From the NCBI RefSeq assembly GCF_003013715.1, contig NC_072815.1, positions 1,240,001 to 1,304,000 on the forward strand: a stretch of DNA of 64,000 bases, given 5' to 3'. The notes beneath the pieces were generated by a model. The model had not been told where the DNA came from and made no database searches. It saw only the letters and a list, made by a program, of their open reading frames with translations. Below, piece by piece: positions 42,847 through 52,072 of the stretch (the first letter of the stretch is position 1; every line of letters starts with the position of its first letter). A program made the position numbers and the translations under genes. This DNA comes from Candidozyma auris (taxonomy: Eukaryota; Ascomycota; Pichiomycetes; Serinales; Metschnikowiaceae).

Positions 42847-44205
42847 TTCATGGCAGGGCTGAAATAGTATGCGAAATGTGAATATGAGAGGATCAACTAG
42901 TTTTGGTGAAGGGGTTCCTCGTGTGGGTAGTTTGGTGGAGGTCTGGGATAGAGGGTTGATTCTGGTGATAATTTCGGGCTTGTGTGCAGGTGGTGAAGGT
43001 GGTGCTGGAGTGACCGCTGTCAAATGGGCGGTACGCACCGAAACTATGATTAGGGGCTGCCACTGCCGAGATCAAGGGCTAGAGATTACGGGTTTCTCTG
43101 ACGAGAAGTGATTCGCTGGAGACAGGGGAGCAGAGGGGGATTAAGAGGAGGACGAGACCACTTTCTTATGCACTCTGCGAAAAGGAGCAGCTGTCGGCAG
43201 AACTCGTGCATTACAAGTCTTAAGGCTTACAAATACTTCTGATGATAGGTTGATTTTGCATTTTGAACTATTTTTGCTTTGAAATGTGGACTGAAGGTGT
43301 TGTTGACTGTGTCGCACTGCATACAGTCCAGCCTTTTGTGGGGGTTCGTTGTGGGGGCTTGCAACATTTCGCAGCCAACGATGAAGCGGACACAAAAAAG
43401 GTTAACGCCAAAAATAAAGGAGAACGTTCAACTCGTGATTTGATTCATCTTTTGTTGGCTATGTTGTTTTTAATATCAAAGAGTCGAAAAGATCTGAATT
43501 GGCGAGATTTGGCAGATTTGTCTAAACTACCACGAAACTTGAACGTAAGACATCAGATGTAAAAGAACCACCCTTGATAAGCTCCATACTGCTTTTGAGC
43601 CCTCATGCGAACTGAAGATGTTGTTATACAGCACATATCCAGCGCCATAAAGACCTCACGATTTTGACAAAAATCTTCGTCCAAATGCCCACTGGAGGAG
43701 TCAGAGTGGGTGCTCTCTCTGCAATAGACAAATTTAAACACAAGGATATCAATTCCAACCATTTGCAAGAGCATCCAGCATTAGACTAGTTGGCCCTCGA
43801 AGTGCAGCTTCTCGATTACCATAGGACAAAGTATTCATCCCTTACTTCGATCTGGTCGATTTTACTCACGGTACTGAGCAATCACACGAGCAAAGAAGCC
43901 GCCACAAAACCCCACAATCACTTGGATGCTACTTTTACAACTAATTCACTTGAATGCGGCGTGACGCCGTTGTAACTCTACTATACAATGTGCCTGAGAA
44001 GGCACGAGATTCTGATGCACTAGGTCATATAAAGGTCAAAGAAGCAGTCCTGAAGATGCCGGGAAATCCATGCTAGTCACATGCTGAAATGTGGTAGTTA
44101 ATGCCATGTCTGAAGCGAAAATAGTGAAGTCTATACGGATAGCGAGGCGTGCTGCTCTTGAGGCCCCTGCGTTTTTTCACATTGTTCGCTCGCTCGCTCG
44201 CTCGC
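42847..44205. other. HGT4-like upstream region
   Basis: No gene supported. It contains TTTCGCAGCCAA (43367-43378, plus strand) and a (CGCT)n microsatellite (about 44186-44205) at the 3' end of CCC1. Several CT- and CA-rich patches precede the sensor ATG. Confidence 0.5.
44186..44205 (+). repeat. (CGCT)n microsatellite at the CCC1 3' end
   Basis: TCGCTCGCTCGCTCGCTCGC abuts the CCC1 stop codon. Five tetranucleotide units. Confidence 0.85.
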
Positions 44206-45117
44206 TTAGTTATCAATGAAGTACACCAACGTCCACGCGGCGCCGGCGGCACACGAGCCAATAGCAACCATCTGTAAACCTTCAGACACTTTTCTGCGAA
44301 GACCGCAATCTTCACCCAAGGAAACAATGGTCTTGACGTAGCCGAAAATGAATAACGTGACAAGCATAACCACCACGGAGATGATGAGACCCGTTTTCAC
44401 GGTGTTGGTAAAGAAGTAGGGAATCAAGGGCACAAATCCACCGAAAAAGTAGCCCAGGCCGATGGTCAATGCCGACGTAAACTCACGGCCCTCTGCTGGG
44501 GCTTCCAAGCCTTTGCCAAAACGAATGACAAAGTCAATAAGGTTCTTAGGTTTCAGGTCCAAGTCTTTGAGAAACGAAGCAATGGTAGATTCAGACGCAC
44601 CCAAGTCCAACATGATCTCGGCGGCGTCCTGGTTGATGAGCTCGGGCTTTCTGAAAAACTCAAGCTTTTCTTTCTTGACTTCACTCTTATAGTAGTCGCC
44701 CTCAGACTTGGCCGCCAAGTACCCACCAAGACCCATAGAGATGGCACCAGAAACCAATTCGGCCATACCACCGGTAATAACGATTTTGGAAGAACCAAGA
44801 GAAGAAAGACCCGCGGTCAACGCAAACGGAACCGTCAACCCATCGGAAAGACCAATGATAATGTCACTCATCACTCTTGGGTCAAAACTGGAAAAAAAGC
44901 CATTTCCTTCACTTTCCTCGTCGCTGCTGTTGTTGTGTGACTTGATGGCGTTGCCAATTGCTTCTTCGTTGGCCACCTGCTGAGCTCTGTCGACTCCTTC
45001 GGTCGATCCGTAGGGGCTCTGGTCGTTGTCCAATAGTCTTTCAGCTCTGGCCAACTCTTCGTCAGACTGGTCTGGCTGAAAAAATTTGCTCACGGCGTTT
45101 TTCGCTTGCACCAACAT
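44206..45117 (-). CDS. CCC1: Vacuolar iron/manganese transporter Ccc1
   Basis: The 303-residue product is a VIT1/CCC1-family protein. An acidic cytosolic N-terminus (about 1-85) precedes TM1 with the hallmark DIIIGLSDGLTVPFALTAGLS. TM2 follows with TGGMAELVSGAISMGLGGYL, then a cytosolic metal-binding helical loop rich in Glu and Lys (YKSEVKKEKLEFF). TM3-TM5 lie in the C-terminal third (ALTIGLGYFFGGFVPLIPYF, GLIISVVVMLVTLFIFGYV, VAIGSCAAGAAWTLVYF). Ccc1 moves Fe2+ and Mn2+ from cytosol into the vacuole. A TATA box (TTATATATAA, 45191-45200) lies about 75 bp upstream. Three copies of GTACTGCAGA lie 150-440 bp upstream, possibly linked to metal regulation. Confidence 0.93.
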   Translation of the reverse strand: MLVQAKNAVSKFFQPDQSDEELARAERLLDNDQSPYGSTEGVDRAQQVANEEAIGNAIKSHNNSSDEESEGNGFFSSFDPRVMSDIIIGLSDGLTVPFALTAGLSSLGSSKIVITGGMAELVSGAISMGLGGYLAAKSEGDYYKSEVKKEKLEFFRKPELINQDAAEIMLDLGASESTIASFLKDLDLKPKNLIDFVIRFGKGLEAPAEGREFTSALTIGLGYFFGGFVPLIPYFFTNTVKTGLIISVVVMLVTLFIFGYVKTIVSLGEDCGLRRKVSEGLQMVAIGSCAAGAAWTLVYFIDN

Positions 45118-45190
45118 CGATGGTTTTTGATGTTATATAATTTCCACTTTCAGTAGCAGAGCGCTGTTAGTTTAGTGGATTGCGCAAGCC

Positions 45191-45200
45191 TTATATATAA
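45191..45200 (-). promoter_or_regulatory. CCC1 TATA box
   Basis: TTATATATAA, 74-83 bp upstream of the CCC1 ATG. Confidence 0.55.
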
Positions 45201-45268
45201 CTGGAGCAACAAATGTGTGGCATTGGGTTTTTTGCCCTCCCATACTTCAGCCCTGAGGCGAGAGAAGC

Positions 45269-45280
45269 GCGTACTGCAGA
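45269..45280 (+). promoter_or_regulatory. GCGTACTGCAGA motif 1, CCC1 upstream
   Basis: GCGTACTGCAGA, about 150 bp before the CCC1 ATG. First of three copies within 285 bp. Confidence 0.45.
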
Positions 45281-45318
45281 TGGCGCAGGGAGCTGTCTCT
45301 TAGGGTGTTGTTTTTCGC

Positions 45319-45337
45319 TGTCAGCGAAATGCTGACA
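45319..45337. repeat. Inverted repeat TGTCAGC-gaaat-GCTGACA
   Basis: Perfect 7 bp arms around GAAAT, between two GCGTACTGCAGA copies. It may be a dimeric factor site. Confidence 0.55.
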
Positions 45338-45368
45338 AACGCGCGTGCTATGATTGGTTCGCTTAGTG

Positions 45369-45383
45369 GCGTACTGCAGACAA
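45369..45383 (+). promoter_or_regulatory. GCGTACTGCAGACAA motif 2, CCC1 upstream
   Basis: GCGTACTGCAGACAA, about 250 bp before the CCC1 ATG. Confidence 0.45.
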
Positions 45384-45533
45384 CCCAATCCCCAATACCC
45401 TTTTTGGCCATTTTATCCTTTGGAGCGGTGTCTATACCATGGAGCAGGTCACCACCAACGTTAAGTCACAATTCACTGCTTGTTTTACCGTCTACGAGGT
45501 CGTTGCCATGACAACCCCGAGCTCGGACTAGAC

Positions 45534-45552
45534 GCGTGTACTGCAGACAAGC
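45534..45552 (+). promoter_or_regulatory. GTACTGCAGACAAGC motif 3, CCC1 upstream
   Basis: Reads GCGTGTACTGCAGACAAGC, about 420 bp before the CCC1 ATG. It shares 15 bases with the copy at 31071. Confidence 0.45.
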
Positions 45553-46067
45553 GGCTATGCTCAAGATAACGCGCTTAAAAGATTCAACCGTAGGTCCAGC
45601 TTCAATTTCATGTATAAGCACGAGATGCAGCTGGTAGAGAATTTTCTTCGTGATGATAAGACACAGCGATGAGATCAAAGCCAAAAAAGACGATAGACCA
45701 AACAGGGCCAGTAATCCTTGGCCTATGTGAACCCTTTACCTCGCACTGTGCATAATGGCGCTTGCAAATCGTTTCTGTCAGATCTTCTTTGCGATGGATC
45801 AACTTGTATGAAGCACAACAGATGACAAAACGGGCGCCCTTATTGGCCAGTTCGAATTCTCGTTCCTTGCGCCGCACAGCCGCTGCAGACGAGCTCGGTT
45901 GTCTGTAAATGTAGGCGATGGTAAGTAAGCGACTGTCTAATTTCGTGTGCTCTCGTGAGGAGGAGTTGATCGACGTCTGTCAAAGTGGAATGAAATCGCC
46001 ATGGAAGCGAGAGTCTAGTTTGTGATGAAGTTCTTGGTTTTCAAGCTGTAGGGAACTGTCGCACTAG

Positions 46068-46090
46068 TTTCGCAGCCATTTTGCAGCCAA
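46068..46090 (+). promoter_or_regulatory. Tandem TTTYGCAGCCA motif pair
   Basis: TTTCGCAGCCATT runs directly into TTTTGCAGCCAA. This is the only place where two copies abut. Confidence 0.4.
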
Positions 46091-46388
46091 CAAGGTTTCA
46101 CTACTTTCATACTGATTGGACAAGTAGCAGTGGCGTAGAGACATGAAATCGACATCAACTGATCCCAACGTGCCAGGAAACCTTGCTAGATGAGTCCTTT
46201 GTGTCTTCGTTTTCGAAAGCTGTCCTCTAAGTGGCATCATTAGATTCAGTGCAGCGAATACATTGAAACCTGTAGAACGCAAAAAGAGGTAATGACCTTA
46301 GACGCCCCAAGCAAGTTCATATTAGCACCTCCTTAAGTCTCCTTTATCACGTCCTTAATCATTGTGCACCTTCTACATCTGCCGCCCG

Positions 46389-47426
46389 TCAGCGCTCTTC
46401 ACCTGCTGCTCTCACGATCTGTCCAACGACATCCACCACCATCTTCTCAAACGGTACAAACTCGAATCCCACCAACTCTCTGGTCTCCTTATTATCCTTC
46501 TTTGCCAAACTAGTAGTGTCCAACTCTCCAGAACCTGGATTGCCCTTAGGAACCTCTGAAAATTGCGGAAAGTGCTTGTGAATTACGTCAAGCATCATTT
46601 GCACGCTGAAGTTGCCATTGGTCATAAAAAGCCTTTTGCACATGAGCTGGTCTTCCTGAAAGGCCAACACATGTGCACGAGCCACATCCCTCACGTCAAT
46701 GTAGCCTCCAGTTTCGTTTGAAAACGTATCGCCGTCGTCCAACAGCAAAAGGCCACGTATCATCTCGTTGGACGTGTTTAGCTTGCCCTTGGCCTCGGTG
46801 TCGAACGCCTGAGGCCCAAATACGTACACTGGGTTCACCGCAGTGAGTGGAGGGAACCCATCTTGTTTGGAGAATTCCCACGCTTTTCTCTCTGCAAACG
46901 TCTTTGCACCGTAGTATGCGCTGATGGGATCCTTGACCGCATCCTCGTACGTAATTTGGTTCCACGAGGTCTCATCAAAGTGTAGTTCCTTTCTCTGCTC
47001 ATCTTCTGCCAGGTACAACGCAGCATCGCTGGATGTGAGCACCACACGTTCGATTTTGCAAGTGCCAGCATCAACTTGCTTTTTGATGACGCCGAAAACG
47101 TTGTCTGTGCCTCGAATGGCCGGCAAAATAAGCTCCTTCTCTGGGTCCTTGGTATCGTAAAAAAACGGCGACGCCGTGTGTAAAACAACGCTGATTTCGG
47201 GATGCTTGCTAAAAGCTTCGTCAAAGGCATTTTCCTCAGCAATATCGCTGACGATCTCATATGTAAAGGAGCCAGATCCAAGTTTCTTCAAGTTTTCCAC
47301 AAGCTGGTTGCCCTTGTTCTTCAGTCTCACGGTTCCCACCACGCTGTAACCTTCCGTAACAAGCAATTTTGCTATGTGCTGGGCAATGAATCCCGAGGCT
47401 CCCGTCAACAACACCGTTTGGGCCAT
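46389..47426 (-). CDS. GRE2-like NADPH-dependent aldehyde/ketone reductase (extended SDR)
   Basis: From ATG 47426 the protein has 345 residues. The Rossmann motif TGASGFIAQHIAK (8-20) marks the extended SDR/DFR family. The catalytic Ser (VVLTSSDAAL, about 132) and YxxxK (Tyr171-Lys175 in AYYGAKTFAE) are intact. NPVYVFGP and YIDVRDVARAHVLAF are further hallmarks of Gre2-type enzymes. These reduce methylglyoxal, isovaleraldehyde and many carbonyl compounds with NADPH and are often stress-induced; the true substrate cannot be read from sequence. Yeasts carry several paralogues, so no gene symbol is given. The frame is open upstream but contains no better start. It shares a divergent 0.9 kb region with the next gene. 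Confidence 0.88.
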   Translation of the reverse strand: MAQTVLLTGASGFIAQHIAKLLVTEGYSVVGTVRLKNKGNQLVENLKKLGSGSFTYEIVSDIAEENAFDEAFSKHPEISVVLHTASPFFYDTKDPEKELILPAIRGTDNVFGVIKKQVDAGTCKIERVVLTSSDAALYLAEDEQRKELHFDETSWNQITYEDAVKDPISAYYGAKTFAERKAWEFSKQDGFPPLTAVNPVYVFGPQAFDTEAKGKLNTSNEMIRGLLLLDDGDTFSNETGGYIDVRDVARAHVLAFQEDQLMCKRLFMTNGNFSVQMMLDVIHKHFPQFSEVPKGNPGSGELDTTSLAKKDNKETRELVGFEFVPFEKMVVDVVGQIVRAAGEER

Positions 47427-47887
47427 GATATGTGTAGTTAGTCTGTTGTTGATGAATCTTGAGGACGTGCGATAATGAACCTTGATAAGGCACATAGGGT
47501 TCCTGAACTCAGGAACCACCCACCATTTTGGGTGAACGGAGCCGAAACGGTGCCAAAAATTCGAATTCTAGATATTGTATTTGTGTCTGGATTTTCGATA
47601 TAGATTTGGTTGATCCTTGACGTGTCGTACAATACTGGAGCTGAAGGTTTGTGGAGTACATTGAATGCACCTTCTTAAGAGAATCCAAGACAAAATTATA
47701 TTCCGTCCAAAAGAACTTTTCTTTGACACCAGTGGCAAATTGACCAATTTATGGATTGCAATGATCCGCTGGGGCCTTCCCATGGAATCAAACCGAGTCC
47801 GACTGTGGTCACATACAATCCTGGTGGAATATAGGCAACGGTCTCAGTTGTAGCATTGCATACTTAACTTAGTGTATGCTACAGCGT

Positions 47888-47936
47888 GTTTGTACAAGAT
47901 GTTTGTACAAGATGTTTGTACAAGATGTTTGTTCAA
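47888..47936 (+). repeat. 13-bp tandem repeat TGTTTGTACAAGA
   Basis: Three perfect units plus a diverged fourth (TGTTTGTTCAATG). Each unit contains the palindrome TTGTACAA. Confidence 0.85.
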
Positions 47937-48186
47937 TGTACCAGTTCAGACTGAGTGGCCACTTCATACGGAGAAATTGTCAAGAAAAAAAAATGTATGC
48001 CTAGGACAAAAGTTTCGAATCTGGCTAGTTCTTGTATTTTCTGTATGCATGTTCCATAGGTATCGTGGTTGATTCCTTCGTTTGAGAAGATGCAATTAGT
48101 GGCACATTTTTCCAATTTCATTCACATTGAGGTGTTCAAAGTGAGCATTGGCTCTAGCGGACTCAGCCAAACAGTTTCACATCGTC

Positions 48187-48200
48187 TTTTGCACCCATTC
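48187..48200 (+). promoter_or_regulatory. TTTTGCACCCATTC motif
   Basis: Exact 14-mer, 170 bp upstream of the plus-strand membrane protein gene and in its orientation. Confidence 0.45.
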
Positions 48201-48369
48201 TGGTCCCCTTATTAAACTTTATCTTCTTTTCCCCTTAGGGCAACTACTAATTTAGCACGCGTAAGCGAGCCTCGTTGCATATTGACACTTTCCCCAACTG
48301 AGCAACAATCACAAATATACACAAGCAACCACACAAAGAAACTCCACACAAAGAAACTACTTTTCTAAT

Positions 48370-49209
48370 ATGAGCAGAATCCTACCCTTAGGTTCGGCGT
48401 TGTATAAGGGTGTTTCTGGGTCGGGCCAACCGGCAAAACCGCTAAAATTCATTTTCCTGCTACTTTTCCTTGCATTGCTGCTTGCAGAGTTGCAGACCTT
48501 GCTTAGGAAGCTGAGGGTTCGTTTGCCATTCGATGAGCTGCCTTTCACCTTCTACTTGAAGAGCGTGTATCTGTGTTTTGCGTTCTTTGCCTGGCGAATG
48601 GGCAATTTCTACAGCTTGAAGAGAATATTCACAATTGGGATCGCGATCTACGTGCTACTGTTTGTGGTTGGGGTGCTTCTGGCTCAGCATAGCTACTTTG
48701 TAGCCAGCTCCACTCTCATCACCCAGGCTTTGGGTGCCCATATGGCTTTGATCAGCATGTTTCGGTTTATCATATGGAACAGGCCCTCGTGGGGCCTTTT
48801 CGCTCAGACCATGGCATTTGTATGCTTCGATGTCAGTGACTTTTTTGCCCTGACCACAGAATGGATTATCGTCGAAGGTGCCATTTTACCAGTGTACGTG
48901 GTCGTGTGTTGCTTGGACTCTGTCTTCTTTCTCTCTGGAGTAAAACCTTCCAGGACTATCAGCCATAGGAGGTGGGAGAACCACGTCATCGGCATTACCG
49001 GGCTCTGTGCTGCTCGTGTCATCCCGTACGAGTTTCCCGCCTACTTTAAACGTGGCCTGCTTGCCTACGACATCATCATCAGTCTAAATGTGCTCTTCTT
49101 TTTCGTAAGCATTTGGGACTCTAGGAGAAGGTCTTACCTAGTGGACGGGGAGACGACGGGTCCGTATCCTCAAAAACCTGTTGTTATAAGACGAAGATGG
49201 ACGTCGTAG
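48370..49209 (+). CDS. Unrecognised multi-pass membrane protein
   Basis: The 279-residue protein is not recognised. About seven hydrophobic segments are visible: FIFLLLFLALLLAELQTLL (27-45), FYLKSVYLCFAFFAW (60-75), FTIGIAIYVLLFVVGVLLA (86-104), STLITQALGAHMALISMF (112-130), WGLFAQTMAFVCFDVSDFF (139-157), GAILPVYVVVCCLDSVFFLS (170-189) and YDIIISLNVLFFFVSIW (233-249). The C-terminus is basic and cytosolic in appearance (RRRSYLVDGE...VVIRRRWTS). The layout recalls fungal seven-helix proteins such as the RTA1 group, but I see none of their fixed motifs. Direct repeats ACACAAAGAAACT lie immediately before the ATG. No signal peptide is needed for topology. The first ATG after in-frame stops was taken as start. 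Confidence 0.7.
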   Translation: MSRILPLGSALYKGVSGSGQPAKPLKFIFLLLFLALLLAELQTLLRKLRVRLPFDELPFTFYLKSVYLCFAFFAWRMGNFYSLKRIFTIGIAIYVLLFVVGVLLAQHSYFVASSTLITQALGAHMALISMFRFIIWNRPSWGLFAQTMAFVCFDVSDFFALTTEWIIVEGAILPVYVVVCCLDSVFFLSGVKPSRTISHRRWENHVIGITGLCAARVIPYEFPAYFKRGLLAYDIIISLNVLFFFVSIWDSRRRSYLVDGETTGPYPQKPVVIRRRWTS

Positions 49210-50460
49210 AGAATTTAAACAGAGCGGAACATTACTTCTTCTTGATTGAGGCTACCGTCGCCAGACGCGAGCGGTACTGACGGAATGAGTGCTGAGAATT
49301 TCACAAGCAATACTGACGTCGGTAAAAAATACAGCTTCCACACATTGCAGCGTTCTCGCAAACTTACAGCGTACCTGTGGCGTGTTCTCGACATTATCTT
49401 ATTTCTCAGCATCAGCGTTTTTCGAGTAAATTCAGCAGGCAATATTAAATACAAAAAAATGCTTTCGAACCATTTTTACCGACCTGAGTTAAACAATCTT
49501 TGAGGTGTCGGGATAGAGACCTTCGTCACGGATGCAAAGGGAAGGCTGGAAGCAACCTCCGAATATTGGCAAGCACAAGAAAACAGAATGCGATTTTCCT
49601 CGAAATGCTTCAGTCTTGTGAAATCAACAACGCACAGTCGCCTAAACATGCAAACCTTTTGGCTTCTTTGAAAATCTTCTCTCTGAGCACATTTCTTCGA
49701 AGCACAAAGAGGTCTGGTAGCGCCATTCTTCTAAATCACATTCTATCTGTGTAACCTGACGTGCATCAACTTTACCCACGGGTACGACCAGTATCAGTTT
49801 CAAGCATCGAGAGTGTTGTTGACAGCCGCACGCAACTCGCTAAAGCAACGATGCCTCATGACACAAAGTTGTTGATTTCGATCCTCCCCTTTGGAATCAC
49901 GAAGTAAAGTATCCAGTAGCCATTTACACTGCCGCATGTTTCGTGGTTGGTACAGCAATTCTTTTAGACGAGCTAGTTTTTTCATTGTCAACCGTAATTG
50001 TAAGGAACTCACAGCGGCTCTTGTGACATGGATCGAATAAACTTTGCGCAATTCCACGCATAGCGTTTGATAACGGTCTCGACTTTGAGCGACATTTACG
50101 ATGACACAAGGTAGCAAAATGTCACAGTAAGGGGAAAGCCGCTTCGGTTATTCCAAACGGGGCTTCTGTGCTACTCCTTCTGGGGGTCTCAACATCATGT
50201 ATCGAGGGCTAATCCTACTTTCTGTGGACTGATGTTCACTCCAACACAAGACCGCGAGGCATAAAACAAATTCATTGGTTTAAAGGAATCAGAGTACCAG
50301 CATAACCAATGAGGTAGCTGCCCGTGGTGCCTCACGAGCCAGTCTGAGGTTGCTGGCGTCTTTCAAACTCAGAGACATGTGAAGACGTGAGGCAAAAACT
50401 ATAAATGGAGCTGTCTCTGTCTGGGTTCGTCGTTTCTCATCCACTCTCAACATCTTTGCC
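49210..50460. other. Upstream region of the small secreted protein
   Basis: No gene is supported. It ends with a TATA box (CTATAAAT) and a pyrimidine-rich leader. Confidence 0.5.
50399..50406 (+). promoter_or_regulatory. TATA box of the small secreted protein gene
   Basis: CTATAAAT, 55-62 bp before the ATG at 50461. Confidence 0.5.
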
Positions 50461-50865
50461 ATGCGTTTCGCTTCTCTCTTCACCGCTGCCTTCGCTGCTT
50501 TTGCTACTGCTTCTCCAATCGTCAACTCTGGAGCCGTTGCTTCTAACGAGTTGGTCACCATGGACACCGTTGCTGACTCCAAGGTCGCTGACTCTGCCAA
50601 CGTTGTTGCTAGAGACAACGAGCTCCTCACGGACATTGAGAATCTTGTTGGTGACTTTGTTTATGACATCGAAGGTCTCTGCAACCTTCTTGGCTTCAAT
50701 GTCGACGAGATTTTCAACGCCATTGGTCTTCAGCCTCCTGCTTCGAGACACGGTGAAGTTGTCGATGGTGCCAAGTTAATTTTTGACATTGTCAAGGACC
50801 TCATTCCTATTGCAACCAGTCTTGGAGTAAACTTTCTCAAGACCATTGCCTCGCTTATTTTCTGA
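50461..50865 (+). CDS. Small secreted protein of unknown function
   Basis: The 134-residue protein has a clear signal peptide (MRFASLFTAAFAAFATAS, probable cut after residue 18). The mature part is Val/Asp/Ala-rich, then forms two predicted amphipathic helical stretches: LLTDIENLVGDFVYDIEGL with CNLLGFNVDEIFNAIGL, and AKLIFDIVKDLIPIATSLG followed by VNFLKTIASLIF. There is one cysteine, no N-glycosylation sequon that I noticed, no GPI signal and no dibasic Kex2 site in the visible sequence. Codons are strongly biased towards GCT/GTC/TTC-type yeast-optimal codons, and a TATA box lies close upstream, so high expression is likely. I do not recognise a family; it may be lineage-restricted. Confidence 0.75.
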   Translation: MRFASLFTAAFAAFATASPIVNSGAVASNELVTMDTVADSKVADSANVVARDNELLTDIENLVGDFVYDIEGLCNLLGFNVDEIFNAIGLQPPASRHGEVVDGAKLIFDIVKDLIPIATSLGVNFLKTIASLIF

Positions 50866-51330
50866 GGGAGATGGAGCCTAAGGTATTTGAATTCTTTCGT
50901 TTCGTTACTTTGCTTCGACACCGTCAATTTTATATTGATTAGCTCAATAAATAATCCTTTTTCCAGTTGTTGTATGATGTTTTCTTTACTCTCTCAGCAG
51001 AATCCGTGCCTCATTTTCGGGAGCTTACCTTAGGCTTCTTTAGCAGGGCTCTTTCTTACCGCTTAAATGAACAGGTGATTTAATGTTTCGAAGGCCGAAT
51101 CTCATAGTCGAACCCAAATGTTTCCTTACTTATTGTAAGGCGAATCTATACACATCGTAGAATCACTGCTTCTTCGAAGACGCATTTCACAATTCCAAAC
51201 TCCTCCAATGAAATGAAAAAAGTCACGGTGCTTTTCATTGAGGTTCAATAATCATCACAGAAAGCGATATATATTTCATCTTCTTCTTCATCTAATATCT
51301 TGAATAAATTCACATTTTTATTTGAAAATG

Positions 51331-51400
51331 ATATTATTGATAAATTTATATTATATAAATAATTATATCTTAATATATGATTAATTAATAATAGATATAT
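51331..51400. other. Extremely AT-rich island
   Basis: Four G/C in 70 bases, made of ATTATATAAATAATTATAT-type sequence, in a genome segment that is otherwise far less AT-rich. Possibilities are a replication origin or a mitochondrial DNA insertion. Confidence 0.7.
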
Positions 51401-51727
51401 GAACTCTTCAAAGCCACTTGGATCGTATTGAGAGCCTCAGAGACGAACGAGAATCCTGTCGCCACAGAATTGGCTGATCTAACCTGAAACTTGCATGCGA
51501 GCTTGTTTTTGCACAAAGCTGAAAGGTAAACTTGAAGGTTGCAAAAATCGTGGGGTTCAACCACTTTCAAGCAGTATATTTTTACCAAAAACAAAAATGT
51601 GTTTCATGTTTAGAGATTTTTCAACGTGAAAATTTGTGACAGTAAACTTGCAAGCATAGACGACTCGAGTGGCATTTTTCTTACATTTTCACCTCTTCCA
51701 TAGTCAAAACACATTCAACAACGGCTG

Positions 51728-51741
51728 TTTTGCACCCATTC
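51728..51741 (+). promoter_or_regulatory. TTTTGCACCCATTC motif
   Basis: Exact 14-mer, 332 bp upstream of the PaiB-like gene and in gene orientation. Confidence 0.45.
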
Positions 51742-52072
51742 CTGCCTCTACACGCAGTACACCCAGGGCACTTTTCCCACAAAACCTTAGCATTCCTCCG
51801 GTCAGAAACAATTGATTTTTCCTTTTATCCACCACCCACCACCCTGCCGCCTCAAAGCCTTATGTCTCCGTTTTTCCGTCCATTTCCTCCTTCATCCTAA
51901 TTACTATTCCACCTTCCTTATTGGACCATTTGAGGTACGCAAGATGGCGCGATCCCCACAGATAGCGGCTTTTTCGCTGACTCTTATCAGTCTCGAGATA
52001 TCTACAGTTCCAGTTTCAATTACAACCACAATTCAAATTTCAATTTGACGTCGTCTTAGACAACAATTCCTA

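Larger units (their letters stand above)
45118..46388. other. CCC1 upstream region with clustered motifs
   Basis: No gene. Contains the CCC1 TATA box, three GTACTGCAGA motifs, a perfect 7 bp inverted repeat (45319-45337) and a tandem pair of TTTYGCAGCCA motifs (46068-46090). Confidence 0.55.
47427..48369. other. Divergent region between GRE2-like and the membrane protein gene
   Basis: Holds a 13-bp tandem repeat (47888-47936) and TTTTGCACCCATTC (48187-48200). No gene is seen. Confidence 0.5.
50866..52072. other. Intergenic with an AT island, upstream of the PaiB-like gene
   Basis: No gene. The most striking part is 51331-51400, with only four G/C in 70 bases. An exact TTTTGCACCCATTC lies at 51728-51741. 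Confidence 0.5.

Noticed and set aside
51060..51140. tRNA-like TCGAACCC string on the minus strand
   Set aside because: No matching A box, acceptor stem or anticodon arm could be drawn.
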